DNA of 64,000 bases from Peptoniphilus sp. ING2-D1G (GTDB taxonomy: Bacteria > Bacillota > Clostridia > Tissierellales > Peptoniphilaceae): assembly GCA_000952975.1 (NCBI GenBank), contig LM997412.1, positions 868,001-932,000 on the forward strand, given 5' to 3'. Below are positions 30,999 to 40,315 of the stretch, piece after piece. The position numbers were made by a program, and so were the translations under genes. Under the pieces are notes generated by a model. It made no database searches and was not told the DNA's origin. It saw nothing but the letters and a program-made list of their open reading frames with translations. Within the stretch, counting starts at the first letter, position 1. The number at the start of each line of letters is the position of its first letter.

Positions 30999-31886
30999 CT
31001 ACACCTTTTCCTTGATATTCTTACCCAATAGTCCCGTCGGTTTGAAAATAAGAACTATAATTAAAAGTCCAAAAACAATCGCATCAGCAAGTTTACTGGA
31101 TATGTACGCACGTGCCAAAGCTTCAACAAGTCCGAGGATAAATCCACCCAAAACAGCTCCAGGTATTAATCCTATTCCACCCACAACAGCAGCTGTAAAT
31201 GCCTTTATCCCAAGCATTGATCCCATTAAAGGATAAGCTTGAGGATATGCGGACACATATAAAACCGAAGCTACTCCTGCAAGTGCCGACCCTATGGCAA
31301 ATGTCATAGTTAAGGTGTTATCAACATTTATCCCTACAAGTGCTGCAGCTCCATAATCTTCGCTCGTTGCAACCATGGATTTGCCGTACTTTGTTCTTTT
31401 CATAAATAATTGTAAAAGCACAGTCAAAATAATCGTTATGGCAATTGTTATTATAGTGGAAAACGAAACTGTTCCCCCGAGTATTTCAATCGGCTTTGCC
31501 TCAAAAATTGGTGGTACTGCTCTTGCATTTGCCCCAAAAACTTTCATTACTAAATTCTGAAGCAATAAACTCATGCCTATGGCAGTTATTAAGTTTGAAA
31601 TTCTTGGACTGTTCCTAAGAGGTTTGTAAGCTAATCTTTCTATCAGAATACCTAACAAAGTACAAACTATAACAGCCGGTATAATTGCAAAATAAAAAGG
31701 CAAACCAGCTTCAAGTAATACAAGTTGAATTGCAAATACAGTTGTATAGGCACCAACCATTATAATTTCACCATGAGCAAAATTTATAAGCAAAGCAATT
31801 CCATATACCATTGTATAACCCAGTGCAACTAAAGCATAAATCGATCCAATTTGTAGTCCGTTAAATATTTGCAAAAAAAATCCCAT
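30999..31886 (-). CDS. livH: Branched-chain amino-acid ABC permease LivH
   Basis: A 295-residue permease with about eight membrane segments. Motifs include GSIYALVALGYTMVYGIALLINFAHGEIIMVGAY, TSEDYGAAALVGIN and KAFTAAVVGGIGLIPGAVLGG. It has a GGAG ribosome site. A hairpin in the 60-base gap after the binding-protein gene may lower its transcription relative to that gene. Confidence 0.93.
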   Translation of the reverse strand: MGFFLQIFNGLQIGSIYALVALGYTMVYGIALLINFAHGEIIMVGAYTTVFAIQLVLLEAGLPFYFAIIPAVIVCTLLGILIERLAYKPLRNSPRISNLITAIGMSLLLQNLVMKVFGANARAVPPIFEAKPIEILGGTVSFSTIITIAITIILTVLLQLFMKRTKYGKSMVATSEDYGAAALVGINVDNTLTMTFAIGSALAGVASVLYVSAYPQAYPLMGSMLGIKAFTAAVVGGIGLIPGAVLGGFILGLVEALARAYISSKLADAIVFGLLIIVLIFKPTGLLGKNIKEKV

Positions 31887-31913
31887 AAATTATGCTCCTT
31901 TCAACAATTAAAA

Positions 31914-31938
31914 GCGGCAAATATCTTTTATTTGCCGC
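31914..31938 (-). terminator. Intra-operon hairpin between livJ and livH
   Basis: GCGGCAAATA and TATTTGCCGC form a 10-bp stem with a 5-base loop. On the minus strand TTTT follows. It is a probable partial terminator or 3' mRNA stabiliser that leaves the binding protein in excess. Confidence 0.6.
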
Positions 31939-31946
31939 AGATAATT

Positions 31947-33140
31947 TTATTCAGGTGAAACAACCGAATCAAATTTATATTCTCCATCTTTGATGTTGAT
32001 TATTGTCGCTGATTTAATGGGGTTATTATTTTCTCCAAATTTAATATTACCTGTAACGCCATCTAATTCAGCTGATTTCAAAGCTTCTATAACTGCTTCA
32101 TAATCTGTAGAACCGGCTTTTTCATAAGCTTGTTTGTATAAATAAACTGTATCATATCCTAAGGCTGCAAATGATGACGGATCTTCATTGTATTTTGATT
32201 TATAAGCTTCAACAAAATTCTTTACATTTTCAGAATCATCATCTACCGCATAGTGATTTGTAAAATAAACTCCTTCAAGAATTCCCTTGGATCCTTCATC
32301 TATTGTTGCAAGTACTCCGTCCCATCCGTCAGGTCCGATTAAAGTAGCTTCTATTCCTAAATCTCTGGCTTGCTTTGCAATCAGAACGTCCTTTTCATAA
32401 TATTCAGGAACAATTATTACATCAGGTTGTCCATTTTGGATATTTGTCAATTGTACTTTAAAATCTACATCTGTTCCGCCATATCCTTCGTCTGCAACTA
32501 TTTCAAGACCTTTTTCTTCAAATGTATCCCTGAACGCATCTGCTACGCCATTTGAATAATCATCAGATGTATTTCTTAATATCGCTGCCTTTTTAGCACC
32601 AAGAGTATCTGCTGCAAAGTTTGCAAGTATTTTTCCTTGAAGTGGATCTGTGAAGCAAGTTCTAAATACATTGTCTTTTCCTTCGGTTATAGATCCCATG
32701 GTTCCTGTAGGTGTAATCACCGGTATTCCATCTGTTTCAGAATTGTCTGCAACTGCTTGTGCAGGTTTTGAAGTTATAGGTCCTATAATACCCACCACTT
32801 CTTCTTCTACTAATTTATTATAAATAGTTACTGCCTCTGTGGGATCTCCCTTGTCATCTTCAGAGATATATTCTATTTGCTTGCCGTTAATGCCACCATT
32901 TGCGTTAATCTCTTCAACAGCAAGCTTAACTCCGTTTTCAGTAGTATTTCCATAAACTGCTACCGCTCCTGTCTTAGGTATAATTCCTCCGAGTTTAATC
33001 ACCTCAGAATCAGAACCTGTCGTTTCTTCCGCATTAGTTGAGGTGTTATTTTTTGAAGCTCCTGCATTCTCTTGACTATTTCCGCCACAAGCAGTTAAGA
33101 CAAGAACAAGTGTCAATAGAGCTATCAATATCTTTTTCAT
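31947..33140 (-). CDS. livJ: Branched-chain amino-acid-binding lipoprotein
   Basis: A 397-residue lipoprotein. The signal ends in the lipobox LTAC at about residue 18, followed by a Ser/Asn/Thr linker. The mature part is a periplasmic-binding-protein type 1 fold of the LivJ/LivK class: IKLGGIIPKTGAVAVYG, GVKLAVEEINANGGINGK, VVGIIGPITSKPAQAVAD, PVITPTGT, and SFAALGYDTVYLYKQA. It delivers substrate to LivHMGF. First gene of the operon. Substrate specificity is inferred from family. Confidence 0.92.
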   Translation of the reverse strand: MKKILIALLTLVLVLTACGGNSQENAGASKNNTSTNAEETTGSDSEVIKLGGIIPKTGAVAVYGNTTENGVKLAVEEINANGGINGKQIEYISEDDKGDPTEAVTIYNKLVEEEVVGIIGPITSKPAQAVADNSETDGIPVITPTGTMGSITEGKDNVFRTCFTDPLQGKILANFAADTLGAKKAAILRNTSDDYSNGVADAFRDTFEEKGLEIVADEGYGGTDVDFKVQLTNIQNGQPDVIIVPEYYEKDVLIAKQARDLGIEATLIGPDGWDGVLATIDEGSKGILEGVYFTNHYAVDDDSENVKNFVEAYKSKYNEDPSSFAALGYDTVYLYKQAYEKAGSTDYEAVIEALKSAELDGVTGNIKFGENNNPIKSATIINIKDGEYKFDSVVSPE

Positions 33141-33171
33141 TTTCCTTCCTCCTAATAAAAATATTTCTCCT

Positions 33172-33199
33172 ATTATAACACTAAAATAATCTATTTCAA
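33172..33199 (-). promoter_or_regulatory. Promoter of the liv operon
   Basis: TTGAAA (33194-33199), 16-base spacer, and TATAAT (33172-33177) preceded by TGT, an extended -10. It lies between argS and livJ, with only about 30 bases of leader and no visible riboswitch. Confidence 0.6.
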
Positions 33200-33252
33200 A
33201 GCCTTATATTTAAAATCGATTAAAATACTATCTTTAAATATACCTACTTATT

Positions 33253-34974
33253 TTACATTTTTTCAGGCGATGCTATTCCAAGTAAGCTGAGGCCTTCTTT
33301 AATAACGGTTTTTACCGCATAACAAAGCATCAATCTTGTGTTTTTAAGAATCTTGTCTTCTATTATTATTTGGGTATGATTATAATACCTGTTGAAAGCT
33401 CTTGCTAATTCAATTGTATATCTCGTTATAAAATACGGTTCATACTTTTCATGGGCATCTATTACCACATCAGTGAAATTGTATAGAGTTCTCAGTATAT
33501 TATATTCTTCATCAGACTTTAATAGACTCGAGTCTATCTTATTATTTATGTCGAAATCTCCCTTTTCCAACAACGAACATATTCTCGCATGCACATATTG
33601 TACATAGGGTCCTGTCTCTCCTTCAAAAGCAAGTGTCTTGTCCCAGGAAAACACATAATCCTTTATTCGTTGATTGAATAACTCTTGAAATTTTACAGCT
33701 CCTATCCCTACTTGAGCTGCCAATTCTTCTTTGTTTTCAATTTCTTCGCCCTTTTCTTTTTCTCTTTGTGTGAGAATTTCCTTAACTTTCTCTATAGATT
33801 TATTAAGAACATCTTCAAGATATACAACTCTTCCTTTTCTGGTTGAAAGCGTACCATCTTCGAGAGAAACCATCCCAAAAGGAACGTGGACTACTTCATC
33901 AGCCCAATCATAACCCATTTCTCTTAATATACCTTTGAGTTGTTGGAAATGAAGTATTTGTTGTGATCCTACAACATAAATATTTCTATAGGGATGGTGT
34001 TGATTATGTCTGTAGTGCGCCGCCGCAATATCTCTTGTTATATAAATTGTAGATCCGTCAGATTTTATTATTAGTGCCGGCGGTAGATTATATTTTGATA
34101 AATCTACTATTTTCGCGCCTTCAGATTCAATAAGGGCTCCAGATTTTTCCAATTGCTCAACTTCTGCAGGCATATAATCCGAATAGAAGGACTCTCCTTT
34201 AAATGTATCATATTCTATATCGAGCATTTTATATACTTTATTAAATTCCATAAGAGATACATCTCTTATCCATTGCCAAAGCTCCAATGCTTCTTCATCT
34301 TTATTCTCAAGCCTTGAAAACCAATGTCTACATTCCTCTCTTAAATCCGGATCCAGCTCAACCTCTGCATTTATTTTTACATATAGCTTTAACAATTCAG
34401 GAATGGGATTACTCATTATTACGTCCTTATCTCCCCATTTTTTTATTGCAACTATCAACATACCGAATTGTGTTCCATAATCTCCAAGATGGTTATAAGA
34501 AATTGTATTGTATCCTAAAAAATTATAAATTCTCTTGATTGAATCCCCGATAACAGTTGATCTTATATGTCCTATATGGAAAGGTTTAGCAATGTTAGGA
34601 GATGAATATTCCACGACAACATTTTTTTCTTCGCCGATTCCAGGTTTGCCAAAGTCTTCTTTTTTTTCTTTGATTTCATTTAAAATCTCTGAAGATAATT
34701 TTAATTTATTTATATAAAAATTTATATATGCTGATTGGGATTCCACTTTTTCGAAGTACTCGCTTGTTATTGAGCCCGCTATTTCTTTTGCAATTATAGC
34801 GGGGTTTTTTCTAAACACCTTTGCTAAAGAAAAAACGGGAAAGGCATAATCGCCCATCTCCGAATTTGGAGGTACTTCTATGGTAGCTTCAATTTCTTCT
34901 GCCGTCATTGTTTGCTGCTCTTTATTTAGTTTATCTTCTAAAATACTTACTATTTCTTCTCTAAAATTAACCAT
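33253..34974 (-). CDS. argS: Arginyl-tRNA synthetase
   Basis: A 573-residue class I synthetase. The N-terminal ArgRS additional domain (residues 1-90) is followed by the HIGH motif in NIAKPFHIGHIRST. The KMSK counterpart reads LSTRKGRVV, a common ArgRS variation. The C-terminal anticodon-binding domain ends SLLGIASPEKM, typical of the family. Clean AAGGAG site. It sits between mutS2 and the liv operon and close to the arginine deiminase genes, but no shared control is visible. Confidence 0.97.
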   Translation of the reverse strand: MVNFREEIVSILEDKLNKEQQTMTAEEIEATIEVPPNSEMGDYAFPVFSLAKVFRKNPAIIAKEIAGSITSEYFEKVESQSAYINFYINKLKLSSEILNEIKEKKEDFGKPGIGEEKNVVVEYSSPNIAKPFHIGHIRSTVIGDSIKRIYNFLGYNTISYNHLGDYGTQFGMLIVAIKKWGDKDVIMSNPIPELLKLYVKINAEVELDPDLREECRHWFSRLENKDEEALELWQWIRDVSLMEFNKVYKMLDIEYDTFKGESFYSDYMPAEVEQLEKSGALIESEGAKIVDLSKYNLPPALIIKSDGSTIYITRDIAAAHYRHNQHHPYRNIYVVGSQQILHFQQLKGILREMGYDWADEVVHVPFGMVSLEDGTLSTRKGRVVYLEDVLNKSIEKVKEILTQREKEKGEEIENKEELAAQVGIGAVKFQELFNQRIKDYVFSWDKTLAFEGETGPYVQYVHARICSLLEKGDFDINNKIDSSLLKSDEEYNILRTLYNFTDVVIDAHEKYEPYFITRYTIELARAFNRYYNHTQIIIEDKILKNTRLMLCYAVKTVIKEGLSLLGIASPEKM

Positions 34975-35024
34975 ATCTGCTCCTTATTTTAATTTTAATT
35001 TTCCTTATTATCATTATATATTAT

Positions 35025-37400
35025 TTATTTAAATTCTACTACACTTACTCCATCTCCACCTTCATTATATTGTGCGTCAAAGTATTTTTTCACAGAATGA
35101 TGTTTGCTCAAATAATTTTTTACTTTTTGCCGCAGAGCTCCTGTGCCTTTTCCGTGTATTATTCTCACTTGTTTTATTCCGGATAAGTAAGCGTCATCTA
35201 AATACTTTTCAAGTATAGGTCTTGCATCATCAAAAGTCTTTCCCCTTATATCCAGTTCGGGTTTTATATACTTGGACTTGTTATTTACAAATCTTCTGAC
35301 ATTTTTTTCCTGTTTGCTTTTTTCTGCAGTACTCTTCTCTAATGTATCTATGGGAAGCTTCATCTTTATCATACCTATCTGCACCAAGGCCATTTTTTTA
35401 TCTTTATCAAAATCTACAACGGTTCCTTCGGCATTTAAAGATACTGATTTTACGCTATCGCCTATTTTTAAATCCTCGCTTGGGTTAGCAGCCTTTTTCA
35501 AAACTATCTTATCACTTTTTGGCAAAGTTGCGTCTAAATTTTCTCTGAAAATATCATTTACTTCCTGAAGTCTCCTTGACTGAGATGAACTAAGTTCATT
35601 TTTTAAAGAATTTATTTCATCCATTATTAACTTGATATTTTCCTTTGTGCTTAAAAGCAATCTCTTAGCTTCTTCTCTGGATTCCTCAAGTATTTTTTCC
35701 TTTTGAGATTTTATTTTTTCCAGCTCTTTGGTAAGTTTTGCGTTTTTTTCTTCCAACTCAAGCTTCTTATTGCTGATTTGTTGTTTATTTTCCTCTATGG
35801 AGGATCTGTCCGACTCAATGGATTTTAACACTTCTTCAAATTCGATGTTCTCTTCACTTATAAATTTTTTAGCTTCTTCAATTATATCATCTGATAACCC
35901 GAGTCGCTTTGAAATTTCAAAGGCATTGGATTTTCCCGGTATGCCTATTATCAATTTATATGTTGGTGAAAGTGTATCCACATTAAATTCCATGGAGGCA
36001 TTGGCGACACCCTCTGTTGTAAGGGCGTAGGTTTTCAATTGATTGTAGTGAGTTGTCGCAACAGAAAGAATTTTTTTCTCCTTCATGTAATCCATTATGG
36101 CATTAGCAAGAGCCGCACCTTCAGTAGGGTCAGTACCCGCTCCCAACTCATCAAATATTACCAAGCTTTTGTCAGTGGCATATTTTAAAATTTCAACGAT
36201 ATTTACCATGTGAGATGAAAAAGTAGATAGCGATTGCTCTATACTTTGTTCATCTCCGATATCTGCAAGTACATTTTCGAAAATACCCACTTCACTGGTC
36301 TCATCAGCAGGTATATGCAGTCCATACTGCACCATCAGAACAAGCAATCCCAAGGTTTTTATGCTTACGGTTTTTCCACCGGTATTTGGTCCTGTAATTA
36401 TCAAAGATGTAAATTCCTTTCCCAAATAAATATCTATGGGAACGACATTTTTCACCTTTAAAAGAGGATGTCTTGCATTCTTTAAATTAATATACTTTTC
36501 ATGGTTTACTTTTGGTTTATTTAAATTAAGTTCAATGGCCATTTTCGCCTTTGCAAATACAAAATCCATTTCTGATAGAATATCTTGATTTGCCGCTATT
36601 GAATAGCTTTGGTCAGCAACTAATTGCGATAATTGTGCCAATATTTTGGCAATTTCTTCAAACTCATCGCTATAGAGAGAATTTAATTCATTGTTTAAAT
36701 TTACAACAGCCATCGGCTCTACATATACAGTTTGTCCTGAAGAGCTTCTGTCATGCACAAGCCCTTTTAACTTGGATTTATTTTCAAGTTTCACAGGAAC
36801 TACATATCTCCCCTGTCTAATAGTTATTAAACTGTCTTGAAGATATTTTCTTGTATCTTCGGAAGAAATTATTGAATTTAATTTGTCCCTGATAGCTTCT
36901 TTTTTTCTTGCTATTTGTTGTCTTATTGAATATAGCTTAGGTGAAGCATTGTCTGAAATTTCATCTGGTGATATTATCGCATTGTTTATCTCGTCTTCTA
37001 TGTTTTTATATTCTGATAAGTTTTCCGCTCTGTATGATAATATCGTGCCCTCAACTTCTGAACCTTCTGTTTTGAAGTAGTTCTTCAGATATCTGGAAAC
37101 TCTTAGGAAGTCGGAAATATCCAAAAGTTCAATTGCGCTTAAGCTTCCTCCCATTTGAAGTCTTTTCATCATCGGTTTTATATTTTTAATACCGAAAAGC
37201 GGTGGATTGGATTTTTTTACTATATACTTTATAGCTTCTTCTGTTTCAGTAAGTCTGCTGTCAATTTCCTCAAGATTGGTTGAAATCTCAGTATTATCAG
37301 CAATATCTTTCCCTAAATCGGAAACTATATATTTTTTTAATATATTCAGTATTTTATCAAATTCAAGAACTCTGCAGGATCTTGTAACAAGATCTATCAT
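35025..37400 (-). CDS. mutS2: Endonuclease MutS2
   Basis: A 791-residue MutS-family ATPase with C-terminal Smr nuclease domain. Walker A is ITGPNTGGKTVSIKTLG, followed by DIGDEQSIEQSLSTFSSHM and FDELGAGTDPTEGAALA. A coiled coil covers about 515-620. The Smr domain is LDIRGKTFDDARPIL...IIHGKGTGALR. It lacks the mismatch-recognition N domain of MutS1. Known roles are suppressing recombination and splitting collided ribosomes. Overlaps the U32 gene by 4 bases. Confidence 0.96.
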   Translation of the reverse strand: MIDLVTRSCRVLEFDKILNILKKYIVSDLGKDIADNTEISTNLEEIDSRLTETEEAIKYIVKKSNPPLFGIKNIKPMMKRLQMGGSLSAIELLDISDFLRVSRYLKNYFKTEGSEVEGTILSYRAENLSEYKNIEDEINNAIISPDEISDNASPKLYSIRQQIARKKEAIRDKLNSIISSEDTRKYLQDSLITIRQGRYVVPVKLENKSKLKGLVHDRSSSGQTVYVEPMAVVNLNNELNSLYSDEFEEIAKILAQLSQLVADQSYSIAANQDILSEMDFVFAKAKMAIELNLNKPKVNHEKYINLKNARHPLLKVKNVVPIDIYLGKEFTSLIITGPNTGGKTVSIKTLGLLVLMVQYGLHIPADETSEVGIFENVLADIGDEQSIEQSLSTFSSHMVNIVEILKYATDKSLVIFDELGAGTDPTEGAALANAIMDYMKEKKILSVATTHYNQLKTYALTTEGVANASMEFNVDTLSPTYKLIIGIPGKSNAFEISKRLGLSDDIIEEAKKFISEENIEFEEVLKSIESDRSSIEENKQQISNKKLELEEKNAKLTKELEKIKSQKEKILEESREEAKRLLLSTKENIKLIMDEINSLKNELSSSQSRRLQEVNDIFRENLDATLPKSDKIVLKKAANPSEDLKIGDSVKSVSLNAEGTVVDFDKDKKMALVQIGMIKMKLPIDTLEKSTAEKSKQEKNVRRFVNNKSKYIKPELDIRGKTFDDARPILEKYLDDAYLSGIKQVRIIHGKGTGALRQKVKNYLSKHHSVKKYFDAQYNEGGDGVSVVEFK

Positions 37401-39763
37401 AAAATCCCCCTGTTTAAATGACCCAAGCTCACTTCTCCGTATTTCTCCGTCAGTTTTTTTCTGATTTTACTGTCATCAACATCTGTTTTAAGATTATTTA
37501 AAATAGCATAATAAAGATTTATCGTTTCTTCAATATCGGATATTAAATTTAATTTGATGTTTTTTACTCCGTATTTCAATAAAGACTTGACTTGATTAGA
37601 AAACATAATCGGATGGGCATTGAAAACTTCACTTACAGATTCCTTTCTTCTTACAAAAAACTTATCATTAAAAGAATCTTCCAAGTAAAAGCCTTCGCTG
37701 TATTTACAATTATTACACATATCAGAATTCTTACAGCCTATATCTACAGACATGGGACAGTGAACCATAGTCATAACCGGAATAAACCCGTGAGAGATAA
37801 CCTCTGTGATATCCCCATAATTTTTAGCAATATTTTGTATTTGTGATGATTTCAATTCCGGAGACAATATTACTCTGTCAAATCCCTTATTACACAAATA
37901 TTCGACAGAATAGCTGTTAAAAACGTTAAGTCCAATATCTCCTACTTTCTTTATCGGAATATTTTCGAGAATGCTTATTTGAGATAAATTGTTAATTACA
38001 ACTTCATCTATTAAGGCCTGATTTTCTTTCAATACTCTTATGCTTTTTTCCAATTCCGTTGAATTCTGCAATTTTCTAAATACAGCTGATATTTCTATCT
38101 TTTTTGACCTAAGATAATCTACCACTTCATGAGATAAATCATCAAGGTGAAAGTAGATTTTATTTACTTTGCCTGTATCAATTTTTAACAAGGAGTCTAA
38201 GTCAGATACTTCAACATTTAATTTTACAGAATTTTTCGAATTGAGTGTATTTAACGTTAAATTATTGTAGTTAATTTCGGCTTTAATATTGTCTTTAAAA
38301 ATAATTTTGTCGTTTAATTTTTCTATAGCTTCCCTTCTTAACTTGTTTAGCGATGATTTGCTGATAAAAATATTTTCATCCATAGATACATCTATGGTTT
38401 CCAATTGAAATACGCTGTCGCCCAGCTTGGATAAGCTATGCATCACATATTCATAATCTATGGGTTTATTTACAGCTTTTTGTATTTTTTCCTCTAAAAT
38501 ATATTCCGCTTCGTAATTTTCAGAACTAACTTTTAATATGGGATATTCCCCAGTTTTTAACTCGCAGTACATTTCTATTTTTCTGTAATTGCAGCTTTGT
38601 TTTAAGTTTTCTTTTATTTGGTCTTCCAGCTCTTTGGAGAAAGTTTTATATACCTTTGCTCCAACCTTTATATTCCTTTTGCTTTTTATGAAAAACTTTT
38701 TACTCGGCTTTGCTTCAAAGTCCGCTTTGAAACCTTGACTTTCATCATCTAAAAACTCAATTCCGTCTCCAGGAGAAATCTTTTCATTTAGCTTTACAAA
38801 TATGCCTTCTCGATTTTTATCTATTACTTCGCCTATAAGCACTCCCCTGTTATCAGGTCTTTCTTTAGAGACAAAGGAATTGCCGAAATCGCCGAAGGGA
38901 AGTCCTTGAGTAAATCCCCTGTTAAATATCTGCCTCGTATTCTCTATGTCCTCTTTACATAAAGTGTGCTCTATTGCTTTTCTATATGAGCTTACAACCT
39001 GGTATACATATTCCGGTCTTTTAAGTCTTCCTTCTATTTTCATTGAGTCTACGCCCAATTCTATTATTTTGTCTATATTGTTTAAGCTATTTAAATCCAT
39101 AGGAGATATTAAATAGCCCTTTTTGCCTAAATCTTTAAAATTTTTATCCAGTACTTTATAGGATTTTCTGCAAGGCTGTGCGCAATTACCTCTGTTGCCC
39201 GATCTGCCGCCAATCATTGACGACATTAAACATTCTCCCGAAAAACTCACACAAAGAGCTCCATGTATAAACATTTCAATTTCAAGGTCGGTATTCTCTC
39301 TTATGGCTATGACATCTTCCATCTCCGTTTCTCTTGCCAGTACAATTCTCTTAAATCCTAAATTTTTAAGAGTTATTGCTCCATGAAGATTATTCACCGC
39401 CATCTGTGTACTTGCATGAATTTCCAAATCCGGTATGAATTTTTTTACTAATGCGGAGAATCCTAAATCTTGAAGGATTACAGCATCTACATCTATATTG
39501 TATAGAAACTCACAAAACTTTAAGGCTTCTTCTATTTCCTTATCGTCTAATAATATATTTACAACTACAAAAATTTTGACATTTCTGAGGTGAGCATATT
39601 TTACAGCTCTGATGAGTTCCTCATTGTCAAAATTGTTTGCGCTTGCTCTTGCGGAAAAATTTTTTCCACCTAAATAAATGCTATTTGCTCCGGCACAGAT
39701 AGCGGCTTCAAGTGATTCAAAGCTACCGGCCGGAGCTAGTATTTCAATATTATTTTTTTTCAT
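37397..39763 (-). CDS. U32 family peptidase / RlhA-like protein
   Basis: A 788-residue member of the U32 group. The N terminus EILAPAGSFESLEAAI and GANSIYLGGKNFSAR are typical. The core has GALCVSFSGECLMSSMIGGRSGNRGNCAQPCRKSY, the Cys-rich signature, and the C-terminal region includes CPMSVDIGCKNSDMCNNC. Relatives act as collagenase-like peptidases or, in E. coli RlhA, in 23S rRNA hydroxylation; the Cys set favours an iron-sulfur enzyme. Long two-part forms (DUF3656) are common in clostridia. Encoded between zapA and mutS2, overlapping both. Confidence 0.88.
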   Translation of the reverse strand: MKKNNIEILAPAGSFESLEAAICAGANSIYLGGKNFSARASANNFDNEELIRAVKYAHLRNVKIFVVVNILLDDKEIEEALKFCEFLYNIDVDAVILQDLGFSALVKKFIPDLEIHASTQMAVNNLHGAITLKNLGFKRIVLARETEMEDVIAIRENTDLEIEMFIHGALCVSFSGECLMSSMIGGRSGNRGNCAQPCRKSYKVLDKNFKDLGKKGYLISPMDLNSLNNIDKIIELGVDSMKIEGRLKRPEYVYQVVSSYRKAIEHTLCKEDIENTRQIFNRGFTQGLPFGDFGNSFVSKERPDNRGVLIGEVIDKNREGIFVKLNEKISPGDGIEFLDDESQGFKADFEAKPSKKFFIKSKRNIKVGAKVYKTFSKELEDQIKENLKQSCNYRKIEMYCELKTGEYPILKVSSENYEAEYILEEKIQKAVNKPIDYEYVMHSLSKLGDSVFQLETIDVSMDENIFISKSSLNKLRREAIEKLNDKIIFKDNIKAEINYNNLTLNTLNSKNSVKLNVEVSDLDSLLKIDTGKVNKIYFHLDDLSHEVVDYLRSKKIEISAVFRKLQNSTELEKSIRVLKENQALIDEVVINNLSQISILENIPIKKVGDIGLNVFNSYSVEYLCNKGFDRVILSPELKSSQIQNIAKNYGDITEVISHGFIPVMTMVHCPMSVDIGCKNSDMCNNCKYSEGFYLEDSFNDKFFVRRKESVSEVFNAHPIMFSNQVKSLLKYGVKNIKLNLISDIEETINLYYAILNNLKTDVDDSKIRKKLTEKYGEVSLGHLNRGIL

Positions 39764-40298
39764 TTAAACTCTCTAATTCTCTGTTCAAATCTATTATTCT
39801 CTTTTGAGATTCATATATTTGTGATTCTAAAGTATCTTTTTCTTTTTTTAGAGTTTCATTTTTTTCTTCTAATTCTGAAATTTTTTGGTTTTGTCTTTCA
39901 AATCTTGCTCTGTACTCTCTATTGTCTTCTTCTACAGATCTTAATTTGCTTTTTAATAAATTTATATTTGTATTTAAACTTTCATTTGATTTATTGAGTA
40001 CTTCAATTTTTACCTTGGCATTCTCAAGCTCTCTAATGGTGTTTCTATATTCAGTTTCATCTTCAATGGCTCTTTGTACAGATTTTTCTTCATTTTTTAT
40101 TTTTTCTTTTTCATCTAATACATTTAAAGCTGTAAGTATTAACGTTTGAACTTGATTGAGTCTATAGTTGGAATGTTGGGTTTCCTTTATTCTGGAATCA
40201 AGCTCTTCAGCTAAACTATTTATATACTCGGAATTATTATTTCCTACCACAAAAAAATTCATATCATCAATTGTGACCTTAATCCTGGTATTTCCCAT
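39750..40298 (-). CDS. zapA: Cell division protein ZapA with long coiled coil
   Basis: A 182-residue protein. Residues 1-80 match ZapA (IKVTIDDMNFFVVG, YINSLAEELDSRI, VQTLILTALNVLDE). The remaining 100 residues are a long Glu/Lys/Asn coiled coil, longer than in the usual 85-110-residue ZapA. ZapA bundles FtsZ filaments at the division ring. The gene lies 17 bases after pheT, as in many Firmicutes. Confidence 0.88.
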   Translation of the reverse strand: MGNTRIKVTIDDMNFFVVGNNNSEYINSLAEELDSRIKETQHSNYRLNQVQTLILTALNVLDEKEKIKNEEKSVQRAIEDETEYRNTIRELENAKVKIEVLNKSNESLNTNINLLKSKLRSVEEDNREYRARFERQNQKISELEEKNETLKKEKDTLESQIYESQKRIIDLNRELESLNEKK

Positions 40299-40315
40299 CT
40301 ATATTCTCCTTTAAA

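Noticed and set aside
33141-33252. T-box or other riboswitch before the liv operon
   Set aside because: The promoter lies about 30 bases from the livJ start; no room and no conserved motif.
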